Assembly (NCBI GenBank): GCA_029964075.1
Contig: CM057135.1
Coordinates: 8,396,863-8,460,862, forward strand
Reading direction: 5' to 3'
DNA length: 64,000 bases
Source: Patiria pectinifera
Lineage: Eukaryota > Echinodermata > Asteroidea > Valvatida > Asterinidae
The position numbers were made by a program, and so were the translations under genes. Below the pieces are notes generated by a model. The model saw only the letters and a program-made list of their open reading frames with translations, ran no database searches and was not told the origin of the DNA. This document shows positions 19,681-32,489 of this stretch, piece by piece. Within the stretch, counting starts at the first letter, position 1, and every line of letters begins with the position of its first letter.

Positions 19681-22050
19681 AAAGTTGAAAAATTGTCGAA
19701 ATTAAGTGCGTCGCAATCAAACATATTGCATTGCTTTGAAATTGAGTATCCTCACGGTTACTTCAATGTCAGTCCTGCTGTATCAATTAACGTATAATTT
19801 TAAGTATCAAAGTGCAAAATATCATGTCAAGAAATATAAACAAAATAGCCGACGTAATTGAACTTTGTGGCCTTTTTTATGGAAACAAATTACATTACTC
19901 GGACACTCTCGATAGAAGTGACATTTAATTGAATGCACACGAACCATCGGTACTGATGGTTCGTGTACAAACCAGAATGAGCCAATAAGACAACAGCGCC
20001 GACGGTTTGTGCACTGACAGATACAACCAATGAGAGAGCATACAATCACTGGTGGTCATCGGCCCAGTGGCCTTGCCTAGCTCAGCTATCAGTGAGATTT
20101 ACGTAACATTGCGTAACAAAGTGTGTGTGGGGAAACTGTGGTCAGGGCCCTGGCCCTGCACAAGGCCATGCATGTGCATGCTATCTTAATATGTTAATGT
20201 AACGTACACTATGTTAATGTACAGTTGAAACCTTATATTAATTGCCTCTATTTCCAGACATTAAGGTTTGCTGCATGCACTATAATATATTACTTGGACA
20301 TGGTTGTATAGCAAGGACCTATGGTTGTACCATGGAGGAAGGAATAGAAAAATACAACTTGGAAAACGATAATCTAAACAAGAATATGCTGAAATGTAGC
20401 GCCCACTGAGAAAGAGAACTGAAGTTGTAATACATGCATGTCAACCGTGCAGACAAGTTCTGGGAGAGAATATTCAACCGACGGCGAGATTACTTACACC
20501 ATGGAGGAAGGAACACCTCCATGCTTACACAAGCTAAAACTGTAAAAGATTTAATGTTTTCATATTCCTTGCTTTATGGTTTTTCCAAATGGTCCGGCCG
20601 TGATTATTTTAACTAATCTGTTATTACTGATCATTAATTTTTGTCAAACCTGTTTTATAAACCAACAAACAATCAATTGTTGTTTTATGCATTTGAACTG
20701 GACTGGTGCATGGAGGATTCCTCCATGACTGGTGGTATTACCATTAAATGCCATATTCAAGGCATAAATAGATATTTGTTGATGTAACATAGCATGGCGC
20801 CGCCACTGACGTAGTGTACTTTGCTTGTTCATCTGTCGCACTATCTAGAGCAACAGTTTTGTACGGAACTTTCACAAAAACCGGTATAATTTCATCGAGT
20901 TCTAAACACTCCCGTTCCTAAATCACGAGTTAATCCGATTCCTGTTACAAAGTTACAACAAAACATTATTTTGACATGATTTTCCTATTTTATTGCAAAG
21001 TGCATGGGTAAACCCTTTGAAAATATCCCCCCCCCCCCCAAATGAGGAAATAATTTTCTGACAAACATCTAGTTGGGTATATAAGTAGATCGAGATAATA
21101 ATGGTTTATCAGATTTTATCAACTTTACAGAATTCTTAAATGGAATTTTTCGATATTTATTCAAGTGCGCCACGTTAGGGAACATTCAGCCGTTTGTGTG
21201 CCCAATTTCCGGATGCCACCGTTTTTGAATTTCGGAATATAATCTCATGACACCGAAATAGTTTACAGAGGTATAAACCGCCGCAGTGGTGTAAGTACCA
21301 GTATTTCACGGACTGAATTTGAAGTTTATCAACAAATAAGTTGGGCAACACCACATGAGGAAAGTCAAGGTAAACGTCGAAGTGTGCCAAGTTAGGAAAC
21401 ACCACTATGTAATATATCAAGGAATTGATAGGGTACTGGTTTTAAGAAATATATTAATAGACTTTGAGCGCATTATTTTTAAATTAGAGATGAAGGAAGG
21501 GCATTTCCAAAAAGCAGAGCTTGTCGCGTAGGAATCCCCTATAACATGAATTACATACATTAAATGAAAAAAGCAATTGCAAACAATTAAACATGTAAGC
21601 TGTACATGCCCACCCCCCCCCCTCCACCAAAAGCAGTTCCTTTGCGCCACCATATTCCACGGAGCACACTTTCATGATATAATTTTAGAAATGTTGATTA
21701 TGATTTCCGGGGCGGGGCATATACGTGTTCCCTCACGTCTCCCTCATTTTGGCGACGGATAAACCTAACCCAGCGTAGTTTTTTTTACTTTTGATGTAAC
21801 GAAGGAGAAATCAAAAATGTGGGTTTTTTTTACCCTAAAAGAGCCGGGGGCGGAATTCGCCACCCCCTTGACTTTTTCCGCGATAGCCTTTAAAAAAAAT
21901 TTTTCGCAACCTGAGCTGTTATGACTTCTTAGCCTCGAGCCTTGCGCATCTTTTGACAACAAAAAAATCTAAAAATCAGACCAGGGGTTGTTGCGCAGCG
22001 AAAAATTTTAAACTGAATTTTCCCATATATGTACGTAGCGGGCACAAACC

Positions 22051-22465
22051 AGAATAACCATTCGTACATATGAATAATTAATTAGCCATAATTCCAGAAC
22101 CCTTTGCCCTATAATCATGAAATTTCTTGGGTATATTTATGAAGAGTTGCTCTATGCATTTTCTTCGTCACTCGGGGGGGGGGGGCGTGAATTTGCAGCA
22201 TGTTAGTGCCAAGAGAAGAAAGGGGTGCGGGAGGGCAAAATAGGGTGCGGGCGTGAATTTGCAGCACGTTAGTGCCAAGATAAGAGAAGAATAATCATTC
22301 GTACATATGAATAATTAATTAGCCATAATTCCAGAACCCTTTGCCCTATAATCATGACATTTCTTGGGTATATTTATGAAGAGTTGCTCTATGCATTTTC
22401 TTCGTCACTCGGTGGGAGGGGGTCGTGAATTTGCAGCATGTTAGTGCCAAGAGAAGAAAGGGGAA
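22051..22465. repeat. Tandem duplication, ~237-bp period
   Basis: The segment starting ATTCGTACATATGAATAATT at about 22060 recurs at about 22297. Copies run through TTCTTCGTCACTCGG and GCAGCATGTTAGTGCC with few differences; a G-run differs in length. Confidence 0.75.
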
Positions 22466-22989
22466 TCCGCCCCGGCTGTGAGGTGGTCAAAATAACCCGG
22501 CAACAATGTTACCAAGTGGGCAAATAATTGTTATTTAAAGATTTGGTCAATTCAATAAAAGTGTCAGTCATGCGTAATACGCTTGTATGTATTTAGTGTA
22601 TTTTGTACACTCCATATTCCAAACTTTAATCATCTTAAAGTTACAATTATTCCTTAAAATATAGCATAAACAGTCATTTTACTCTTCTCTTCTCTGTATT
22701 GTTTTAGTGTTAATTTGTTGTTAACAGGTATAATGAATCTAATGCGTAATGTCAGCCACGGTAATGTCAGTCACAGAGGTTTATTTGCATATTAAAAGAA
22801 ATCATGAATGTTTTGCACATTTACTACATGACTTGTGTTGGTTACCCTATAAGCTAAAATGCTCGTATGGATTTAAATACGTAGAAATTTTAACTTGAAA
22901 AGAAATTTGAAAAACATAATTGACATTTTTTGGTTGCATCGCTTTTTGTAATGTCAGTCACGACAGTAAACTACCACTCTAATTGGAAA

Positions 22990-23868
22990 AACTGAACATG
23001 AAATTTCAAATTTTCAATACTGTATTGTGTATTCAGGTCCCAGTAACTCCCATGCCAAACAATGGTTCAGTTGGCTTTAATTGTTTACACATAAGAGCTG
23101 ATTTGATATTCATGTGAGTAGAGTTGTGCGTTGGTTCTCTCCTGTGCCACGAGGGTTTTTCTCCGGGCCCTCCGGTTTTCCTCCCTCCGGAAAAATCAAA
23201 CACTTTCGATCTCAGGCTGTGCTCCGTGGTCTTATATGGGTCGATGTGGCCGGCAGCCAGAGGCGCCTTTACGTGCCAGCGGCCCGACCACGTTGTAGCC
23301 GCGTCCTTCGCAATTCAGCATCCCAGCTGCGAGTAAGGATGATTAGCCTCCCAAATTATTATTATTATTATTATAAAATTAGTAAAAATGTAATGTCAGT
23401 GACGGTCTTAGGCTTAGTGTAATGTCAGTCACAAAAAACGATGTTTTTTCCCATAAAAGCATTCAGGAGAGCAATACAAATCTGCCCTTCATTGTTTTCT
23501 TAGCACGGGGTCTGGGTATATCAACTTCTGTTGTTGACAGACGAGGCTATTTTGAATTGGGTGTTAATTTGTTTTATATTAACAGGCATATTCATTCAAA
23601 AGTTCATGATTTTTTCCCCCATCCTACTGCATGCGTTAGTAACCCTATTAGCTCTAATGTTCTAATACACTCTCAATACACAGTATTGAGAGTCCCAAAT
23701 TTTCGGACTATCACGGCACTAAACAACCCCCCAAGACAAAAAAGCTAACCATGAAATTTCAAAGATTCAATACTGTATTGTGTATTTAGGTCCTAGTAAC
23801 CCCTTTGCCAAACATGGTTCAGTTGGCTGTAATTGTTTAGACATTAGAGCTGATTTGATACAAGTAAT
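22990..23868. repeat. Direct repeat pair, ~120 bp each, 760 bp apart
   Basis: 22990-23112 and 23750-23868 share TCAATACTGTATTGTGTATT and GTTCAGTTGGC with scattered substitutions. AATGTCAGTCAC occurs around them five or six times (about 22747, 22760, 22950, 23390, 23418, 23864). This may be a short element with terminal direct repeats, split by the SINE-like insertion at 23106. Confidence 0.5.
23106..23375 (+). mobile_element. SINE-like retroposon
   Basis: A GC-rich 250 bp insert (GTGCGTTGGTTCTCTCC; CACGAGGGTTTTTCTCCGGG; GGTTTTCCTCCCTCCGG) ends in an ATT repeat tail near 23357-23372. The tail and the contrast with AT-rich surroundings mark a retroposed element. The core resembles a widespread invertebrate SINE/LINE tail; I cannot name the family. 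Confidence 0.55.
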
Positions 23869-24753
23869 GTCAGTCACGGTGGAATTGCCCAGATAATGAA
23901 GACATTAAATCCTGTAGCTTGTGTAGGTAATCTCGCCGTCGGTTGAATATTCTCTCCCAGAACTTGTCTGCACGGTTGACATGTACATGTGAACTCCAGT
24001 TAGAGAACTGGAGTTCTCAGTGAGCGCTACATTTCAGCATATTCTTGTTTAGATTTTCTTTCTCCAAGTTTCCGTACAACCATGTCCAACTAACATATTA
24101 AAGTGCAAGCAGCAAACCTTTGTCCAGAAATAGAAGCAAATAATTATAAGGTTTCAACTGTACAAAGTGTACGTTACATTAACATATTAAGATAGCAGGC
24201 ACATGCATGGCCTTGTGCAGGGCCAGGGTCCTGACCACAGTTTCCCCACATACACTTTGTTACGCAACGTTACGTAAATCTCACTGATAGCTGAGCTAGG
24301 CAAGGCCACTGGGCCGATGACCACCAGTGATTGTATGCTCTCTCATTGGTTGTATCTGTCAGTGCACAAACCGTCGGCGCTGTTGTCTTATTGGCTCATT
24401 CTGGTTTGTACACGAACCATCGGTACCGATGGTTCGTGTACATTCAATTAAATGTCACTTCTATCGAGAGTGTCCGAGTAATGATTTGTCAGCACGCCAA
24501 AGCTGTGACGCTAGCCAATCACACGGCGCGTATAAATTTGTTCTACATCTCAAGGTTGTGACGGTGGCCAATCACTTTTCATGTACACTCTTTGAATCAC
24601 GATATGGCGCGCGAGCATATGACCGTTACATATTTCGATATCATACTGCAGTTGTGTGGACGTGTAGCGGGCAGCCGACATCATTTCACTCAAATAACAG
24701 GTAAGAATTTTGCCATCAAAATTCGTAGTTATTGTAATGATGTTGCTTAGACA

Positions 24754-24861
24754 TACCTGAAGTTTATTCGAAGCACTTTCCTTATTAATTGCAACCAATT
24801 TCTCCCCAAAACGATAAACAAATATTGACACATCACTGGGGTCGGGGACACTGGCAGCCAT
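24754..24861 (-). CDS. Candidate first coding exon
   Basis: ATG in a good context begins M-A-A-S-V-P-D-P-S-D-V-S-I-F-V-Y-R-F-G-E, with 36 codons up to a CAG/GTATGT donor. Codon use and the strong donor suggest a real initial exon on the minus strand. Downstream it would run into the inverted arm at 23895-24490. Family not recognised. Confidence 0.35.
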
Positions 24862-25660
24862 GCATGGTCACTGATGATACCGGCGTCTGGTACGTGCGGG
24901 AACCAGTAACTAGACATGTATAGGCCTAACAAGACAGTGTATTGCTTAGCTGTATATACTAAAACGGGTTCAATGGGAAATGTTTTGAGAAATCCTGAGA
25001 AACAATCCTCCATTGGCGTTTTGAACTGTACAGTATAATGTTGTTAACCATGAATAAATGTGGCTTAATTACTGGATTTCCTTTGTAATGAAAAGTTGTT
25101 TCTGAGGAAATAGAAATTGCAATTTTTCTCACTTGGTAGACCTAATATGGACATGAAATGCATGATGATGAAATGTACTTAAGCCTAGGGCCTTTCGGTT
25201 AAAAAAATAATAACCAGGTAAAATATAATTCGATTTTCTGTGCTGTAGATTTTCAGTTTTCATGTCATTTTCAGGCTAAAAAGTAAAAATGGATCGTCCA
25301 AAAGTGATTGTAGAATGCAGTATTTTTTTCTCGCGGTCAACTACCGCCTTACTGGATTTCTTCGTACAGCTACACAGCGGTGATAGGTCATGGGTCATGT
25401 ACATTATACCGTTTTATTCCCCCTGATTGTTAAACCAGGTGGGTTATCTTCCATAGGGAATAGGCCTATCAAGTGGGGGATAAACACTCCCGGTTTCGAT
25501 TTCACATGTTGCTATTACCACCCCGTCGCTCATGTAAATGTACAAGTCACAAAACGGAGGAAGTTGGGTAGTTCCTTGAATCTTTGTGTAAAACTAAAAG
25601 TTGCTGTGACTGTATTGAGAATGCATAACACAAATTTCTGTACCAAAACTTTAGGTAAAT
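24862..25660. other. No gene recognised
   Basis: AT-rich intergenic or intronic sequence with no domain or repeat that I can support. Confidence 0.4.
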
Positions 25661-25666
25661 GCAGGC

Positions 25667-25740
25667 ATGGATAATTATACAGATGTGTGTAGCCTGTGCT
25701 GTGAATGGTGCAATAACAAAATGGACTCACGGTGCAGGGA
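25667..25740 (+). CDS. Candidate Cys-rich first exon
   Basis: ATG GAT AAT begins a Cys-rich stretch (M-D-N-Y-T-D-V-C-S-L-C-C-E-W-C-N-N-K-M-D) up to a GTGAGT donor in phase 2. The next exon candidate at 25936 would complete the Glu codon. No family recognised. Confidence 0.25.
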
Positions 25741-25935
25741 GTGAGTAATTACGTACATAATCAATCATTGCATAAGCAGGTGGTATTTCTACATAAACTT
25801 GTTTTTGTTTTGTGTAGACATGGTTTGCATATTTTTTGGGGGGTATGCAGAGTCTAAATTGGCAGGTAGGACAGGTAGGGTAGTAAATCTCATTTTTTCA
25901 GCTTCTGAAAAAAAAAATCCCTTTCAAAATTCCAG

Positions 25936-26050
25936 AAGAGTTTACAAGAGCTCACAGATGACGAAACCCCACTCAGCAATGATTTATTCAGGAATTGAGG
26001 AGGAGCCAAAGTCAGCATGGATTGTCGAACCAGTATGGAGTTATGTATGA
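25936..26050 (+). CDS. Candidate downstream exon
   Basis: After CAAAATTCCAG an open frame continues the exon at 25667 in phase: R-V-Y-K-S-S-Q-M-T-K-P-H-S-A-M, then E-E-E-P-K-S-A-W-I-V-E-P, to TGA. Another frame of the same stretch (L-Q-E-L-T-D-D-E-T-P-L) is also protein-like, so the reading is uncertain. Confidence 0.2.
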
Positions 26051-28120
26051 CTTTCCAGGATACTTCAGTATAAAAGCTTTCTGACAGTACTCGCAGTGCC
26101 GTAGCTGGTATGTATATGCCGACAAAAAAATACATTCAGGGCTAAGTAATGGCCAAAACCGATTATTTTAATCTTAAGTCAATAACACTTGAAGAGATGT
26201 AGCTCTAATTGCAGTCATCGCATATAAAAAAAAGTGATATTTAAATGCATTTGCACTTGTGCGAACAACAGACACAAAGGCCAGTTCATTCAAAACGTTA
26301 ACAAAACGCAAAAAAAATGAAAACAGATTTGTGGCTATATCTTAATTAAATGTTGGCAGAAATGTCGTCACAGTGCATTGTATAATAAGTGCATTGTATA
26401 ATAACTGGTGTTTGTTTACACTCTCCCGTTATCTTTTATTCCTGATGAATCTTTGCTTTTGTCTCTGAGCCTTGCATTTTTCTCATCCAACAGATGCATG
26501 ACCAAGTGATTAAAGACAATGACGGGCAGAGTGGAACTGAAAGAAAGCAGTTGAGGAGACAGGACTTTCCAGTTTCGTAGGTAATTTAATTTTCTTCGCC
26601 AGATTTAGTTTATTTTGACCAATTATTGATCTTGGTTAAAATCACATTGTGTGGGTACTTAGTTGTATAGTTGATAATTGCTGAAATGTCAGGAAATACG
26701 AGTGGTAGTTTTTATAAGTGCAAGTTTAATAAAAAAGAATCGTTCCGTTGATTTTTGTACACAATGTCAGCACATAAAACGATGACCTAGCGTGTTAATT
26801 GTTGCTTCGTTGAAACTAATATGGTTTATAAATGTATTTTACTCTGTTGTGTGTTTGTAACATTTTCATTTTTGAGGGTGATATGGTTTGTGTCAATGAA
26901 AAAAGAGATGGTGGGGAAGCCTGCAATTCTAAAATATTAAGTTATCTTTTATTTGTCTTTTCTAGCGAGGGTCTAGTAACTTCGTAATGGCAAGGTGATG
27001 GATGTTGCTGCTTGTTGAGTTTTTCATCTCCTGTCAAGTTTGCGCCTGAAAGAAGAGGTGATGGAGGGACACACTGAGGGCCCACGTTCAGTCGTACATT
27101 TGGACTATGTTAAATGTTTCAATATTGGAACAGTTAGTTGATCAATAGTAATTGTTCAAATACAGTAAGTTGCTCTGGAGTGACTGGTATCTTTCCGTTA
27201 GTGTACAACAGGTAAAGCCTTTTTAAGTGATGGAAATTCAACCTCTGCCGCATCTTGTACTTTTCATTTTGAAATTTCCACGTTCGAGAAGTGGGGGACT
27301 GTTATAATAATATACAATACATGTGTCGTGCATTATTTAGTTATTACTGTTGATTCTTTGTTGACCTCTTCGAATGTTCAATTGAATCATTCAGATTAAT
27401 TTTGTATGAATAATGTTTTTTTGTTTTATTATTTTCTATTTGATAGTTTCTAATGCTCTTGCTCAAGTCTGCCGCATAGACTCTGGGATATTTCACAAGA
27501 AAAGTCATAGATATGACAGAATAGTGCTGCAGGTAAACTTTGAAAACTAATGAAACTAATGCAAATGAAAAAAAAGTGAATTGAGATGTTTAAAAATTGT
27601 AACTATATGCTCGTTACCTCTTGTTATATTTCCGATGTAAATGCACTGGGCAGTGCTGCATTTCTTTGGAAAAAAAAATCAATTTCATCATCATGTATCT
27701 TTTTAGAGACTAGCACCCTCATGTAGGCTATAATGCTGTTGGAACAAGTCAATCCAATTATGAATTTTACAATGTATGGAATAATTGCTACTTTTTTGAC
27801 CTAAAGTGTGTTGTATAAGCTGATAAGGTTGGAAGTTAATTAATAAATACATACATTTATTTCATGGAAAACATTGAAGTGATAGATAAAGAATTTCATT
27901 TAAATTTAAAGTTATTCAATTTCGACATGGATTTAACAACACTCCTCAGCTTGCAAATTTATTTAACATAGAATGATTGGAAAAATGCCAACGTCCGTCC
28001 ATCAGTACATTCTGGCTTTAAATCTCAATAAAAACCTTAAAATATGTTGATTTCAAGAATTGCATTTATTTAACTCTGATATTTCTAAGAATAGGATGTC
28101 ATTTAATGTTGATTATTTAT
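26051..28120. other. Mostly featureless, few exon-like pieces
   Basis: AT-rich. Two short segments look exon-like: 26492-26580 after a strong TTTTTCTCATCCAACAG acceptor, and about 27468-27531 (V-C-R-I-D-S-G-I-F-H-K-K-S-H-R-Y) before CAG/GTAAAC. I could not connect them in phase. Confidence 0.3.
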
Positions 28121-28149
28121 ATGTTGATTGAACATCATGTCAGTGCTAT

Positions 28150-29530
28150 TTCAATGTAGAGATGTCGACGTTAAATCAATGTTGAAATGTCTACGTTAAC
28201 TAAACGTTGTGATCTTAACGTTGTTTCAATGTCGGCATTTCCACGTCACTTCAATTTGCAAATTCAATCATTAATCAACGCTGAATCAATGTAGAATCTC
28301 CGACATTAAATCAACGTTGACATATCTACGTTGATTCAACGTCGTGCTTTCCACGTTGGTTTAACGTCAGCATAATAACGTCAGATCAACTTGCAAATTC
28401 AATCATTAATCAACGTTGAATCAACGTAGAATGTCCGACATTGAATCAACGTTGAAATATCTACGTTGATTCAACGTTGTGCTTCGCACGTTGGTTTAAC
28501 GTCAGCAAAACAACGTCAGATCAACTTGCAAATTCAATCATTAATCAATGTTGAATCAACGTAAAATTTTCAACATTAAATCAACGTTGAACTGTTGACG
28601 TTGATTAAACGTCAGCATTTCAACGTCAGATCAACTTTCAAATTCAATCATTATTCAACGTTAGTTCAACGTCGGAATCTGACGTTGTTTCAATGTTATT
28701 TCAACGTATTTTGCCCACCATCACGTATATGTGCTTCTAGCGGCTTTCCGAGTTTGGGCCAGTAAACTCGGAAAGAAAACAGTATTTCTAGCGATACTGT
28801 TATGTTGCTAATCCTTTTGTCAATAAACCAGCCCCTGTTATCAGATAATGCTGCTAATCCCCTGCACTCTTATCAGCCGAGTGACAGCACAGTTTCATCA
28901 CACACAGAGTACACTGTTTATTACAGCCCCACGGCCGGTTCGAACATGCATGTACTTCGTGGCATTGAATTGATTTTGTGGTGACTAAAAACGATGGAGC
29001 ATGTTTTGTAAATAATACACCTATACTATGATTTCACAAATGTTTGCAGGTAAATTTGTTTGGTATATACATTTCCAATTTGCAAATTCAATCATTAATC
29101 AACGCTGAATCAATGTAGAATCTCCGACATTAAATCAACGTTGACATATCTACGTTGATTCAACGTCGTGCTTTCCACGTTGGTTTAACGTCAGCATAAT
29201 AACGTCAGATCAACTTGCAAATTCAATCATTAATCAACGTTGAATCAACGTAGAATGTCCGACATTGAATCAACGTTGAAATATCTACGTTGATTCAACG
29301 TTGTGCTTCGCACGTTGGTTTAACGTCAGCAAAACAACGTCAGATCAACTTGCAAATTCAATCATTAATCAATGTTGAATCAACGTAAAATTTTCAACAT
29401 TAAATCAACGTTGAACTGTTGACGTTGATTAAACGTCAGCATTTCAACGTCAGATCAACTTTCAAATTCAATCATTATTCAACGTTAGTTCAACGTCGGA
29501 ATCTGACGTTGTTTCAATGTTATTTCAACG
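28150..29530. repeat. AACGTT/CAACGT inverted-motif array
   Basis: Dense short palindromic motifs such as CAACGTTGA and ACGTTGATTCAACGT repeat dozens of times with variable spacers. Such subterminal palindrome arrays are typical of non-autonomous DNA transposons. The block is doubled by the 824 bp duplication listed separately. Confidence 0.7.
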
Positions 29531-29902
29531 TATTTTGCCCACCATCACGTATATGTGCTTCTAGCGGCTTTCCGAGTTTTGGCCAGTAAACTCGGAAAGA
29601 AAACAGTATTTCTAGCGATACTGTTATGTTGCTAATCCTTTTGTCAATAAACCAGCCCCTGTTATCAGATAATGCTGCTAATCCCCTGCACTCTTATCAG
29701 CTGAGTGACAGCACAGTTTCATCACACACAGAGTACACTGTTTATTACAGCCCCACGGCCGGTTCGAACATGCATGTACTTCGTGGCATTGAATTGATTT
29801 TGTGGTGACTAAAAACGATGGAGCATGTTTTGTAAATAATACACCTATACTATGATTTCACAAATGTTTGCAGGTAAATTTGTTTGGTATATACATTTCC
29901 AT
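28255..29902. repeat. Near-perfect 824-bp tandem duplication
   Basis: 28255-29078 recurs at 29079-29902. I see only two differences (a G/T near 28756 and a C/T near 28878). Each copy holds the AACGTT array plus about 370 bp of non-repetitive sequence. The identical 60-codon frames at 28802 and 29626 result from this duplication. Confidence 0.9.
28744..28775. other. 12-bp-stem hairpin
   Basis: CTTTCCGAGTTT and AAACTCGGAAAG form a perfect 12-bp stem with an 8-nt loop. The second tandem copy, 824 bp later, keeps the stem. Confidence 0.6.
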
Positions 29903-31149
29903 GCTGGATTGCTACTAGCTGTTTGTATTTTGTTGTTGAACATAACATCCTCTTTTTTTTGTTCTGTATACTTTGATACTGACATTTTTAGTGTAGGTAT
30001 AATACTGACTTTTTTAGTGGGCCGCCCGGCGTTACCGGCCGTCCGCGCCGGACGGCTCTGATTTGTTTCCCGAGCAACTACTGCATGCGGCGAGCCGCTG
30101 CGGCACATTGTGAAGCCCGCCGACTGCGCTGCTCTTGCTATTTTTTTTATCATGTTGCACTCACAGTACTGTCCTTATAATGTACTATCCGTTCTCTCTT
30201 CGAGTTTCAACCTGATTTTTTTTTACCCAATTACTATTTTAGCAGTACAAAATGTTACTCACTTTCAAATGAGACATCGAACGAACAATGCCATGTGCAG
30301 TAATCGAGTAATTAATACAGATGAAGTCGATTTTTTTTCCCGACTTGCTGATAATTTCCGCGCAGTATTATAGAGCCTAGATGCGGCCCCAATTTTTGTT
30401 TCGAGCAAAGTCGTGCACGTGGCGGGCGAAGGCGGCACTGCCAGCTCATTCAGCTTGTGGGGGTGTCGAATTACAGGAGACTTAAACCTAACACGCATAA
30501 TAACCGGACCATGCACACGGGCTCAAATATCCTTATGAACTTTGAAAGTTCAAAAAAAAAAAAGTGCTGAACTGATCGTTTTTAAATTTGGAGACATGCA
30601 TCCCGAGTATTTGCTGTGTACTTCCACCGAAAATTATTGTCAAATTCGTTGTAGATCTGGTTTTAACAGAAGTAACGCGGTGCGCGTTTTCCCGCCTTCT
30701 AGTGCCGATCTGGAAGGTCATGACCCGGCACCGCTTTTCGCGGCTTTTCTGAACAGATCCGAAGCAAGACGTGCTTTCACATGGTGTGTGTTCGAGCGGT
30801 TCACAAAGAGTGGAGATACGAAGTTATGAAAATTTGCAGCATCGTTTTTCGAGATGAAAATTCAAGTTATTTACCAGTGAATAAGGTGTGTGTAAAACAT
30901 TGATATTCAAGCATTACCTTGATATGCATGACAACGATTTACGATTTGAGAAAAATCAACGGAAAGGCAAACGAAAACGATAGCACCTGAAGTTGCGTTT
31001 ACGCACGTACTTTGTGTGCACGGTGTGCGTGTGCTGCCTGGCCACTCCTACCTGGATACGCTGCGCTGGCCGGTCGGCACTGGGCCATGTGCGTGGCATG
31101 CAGTGTTTCGTGCCCCCGTGCCCCCGTGCCGTGTGGGACAATGTTGCTC
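29903..31149. other. No gene recognised; GC-rich patches
   Basis: GC-rich patches at about 30018-30120 and 30360-30440 stand out, but neither gives a convincing exon or domain. GTGCCCCCGTGCC at 31110-31130 is a local repeat. Confidence 0.35.
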
Positions 31150-32427
31150 AGTGGATCGTTTCGTCCGTTTCTGCTTCCAATTGCGGAGCTTTATTTCTGT
31201 GAAATGTTCACTAAAACAATAAAACAAACATACACGACGGAATTTACTAAATGTAAGAAAGCACTCCTAGCAACAATCCTTGGCAATGATAAACAACATG
31301 GTTTCTCAGCCCGAAAATCGTGTGTGACACAGCTAACTAATGCCATCCACGACTGGGCTTCAATCCTGGACAAGCCACGCCCACCTAGAATTGACATTGC
31401 TTGCCTAGACTTTTCTAAGGCATTTGACATGATGCCTCATCACACGGTACTAGAGAAACTCACTCGCAATTTCAACATACGAGGTCAACAATGGATGTGG
31501 TTGATATCTTTTGTGACTGGGCGTCAGCAACGTGTTATGTATCGTGGCTCTTTTTCATCATGGTCACCAGTCACATCCGGCGTCCCCCAGGGAAGTGTGC
31601 TCGGCCCTCTGCTATTCAACCTGTTTATCACCGATATATCTAATAACCTTTCTTCCAAGTGTCTGCTTTTTGCAGATGACACCCTCATTTACCGGCCAAT
31701 TCTTTCGCCCCGAGATGAACTCAACTTCCAATCGGACCTTGATGCTCTTGCCCATTGGAGCATAACAAATGGAATGAAACTCACACTACACTCTCCAAGG
31801 AATACCCCTCACAGTTGCCCCTACCTTCAAGTATCTTGGAGTAACCGTGAACAATAAGCTAACATGGAATGACCACGTCGATGCTGTTGTGTCTAAAGCT
31901 AACAAAACCTTGGGCTTCATATGGCATATCGCAGGTGGATCATCGTCCAAGGCTCTCTTGTCACTCTACCGAACCCTAGTCCTGCCTGTGCTTGAGTATG
32001 GGTTGCCTGCCTGGTGCCCTACACAGCCACGTTGGCCGCCAAACTCGAGCGAGTGCAAAGACGAGTCACTAGGATGATCCTAAAGCAACAGAGAGGAGCC
32101 ATGACCTATGAGGACAGACTGCATACACTGAACTGGTTAAGCCTTGAAACTAGACGACACAAACTCACTGTTCAATTTACCATTAAATGTTTGTTTGGCC
32201 TCATTGATTGTCTCAGTATTACATCCCATACAGTAGTCAATACCCGTCACCTGGACACAGTTTCATTTAATGCCCATTACGCCAGAACCCTATGTTTAAG
32301 GAATTCCCCTGTTCATGCTTTTCCTCGTATATGGAGTAATCTCCCAATCCACGTTAAGGACTCATTGATACTTGATTCATTTCAGTGTTTTAATCGTGAA
32401 TTATGTGCTCATTTTATTGATGGTTAA
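31150..32427 (+). pseudogene. CR1-like LINE reverse transcriptase, 5'-truncated
   Basis: Begins within RT with a degenerate F-R-P-x-L-L-P-I-A block and continues H-G-F-S-A-R-K-S-C, D-F-S-K-A-F-D-M, S-G-V-P-Q-G-S-V-L-G-P-L-L-F-N and the catalytic F-A-D-D. Frameshifts near 31800 and 32020 lead into the C-terminal part (L-T-W-N-D-H-V-D, V-L-E-Y-G-L-P-A-W, L-E-R-V-Q-R-R-V-T-R-M) ending at 32427. No endonuclease and no RNase H. Typical of a dead, 5'-truncated CR1/jockey-group element. Confidence 0.8.
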
Positions 32428-32489
32428 ATGCCTGTAATGTTTTGTCTATTTGTTGCTTTTGATCTAAATTGTGTTTTGGATATTGGTTG

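Larger units (their letters stand above)
19885..24490. mobile_element. 4.6-kb structure with ~600-bp inverted arms
   Basis: The sequence from about 19885 to 20555 recurs in reverse complement at about 23895-24490. Shared marks include CGAACCATCGGTAC, the CACAAACCGTCGGCGC segment and ATTCAACCGACGGCGAG. The left arm has a small hairpin-like insertion (CCATGGAGGAAGG, then CCTCCATG) absent from the right arm. The 3.3 kb interior holds tandem repeats and a SINE-like element but no transposase. Long inverted arms suggest a non-autonomous DNA transposon or a segmental inverted duplication. The same 50-residue open frame appears in both arms and is only a by-product. Confidence 0.6.

Noticed and set aside
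19822-24704. The same protein-like frame in two places (19822-20049 minus, 24327-24704 plus)
   Set aside because: Explained by the inverted arms; no domain and no splice context.
28802-29808. Identical 60-codon frames at 28802 and 29626
   Set aside because: They follow from the 824-bp tandem duplication; too recent to indicate coding conservation.
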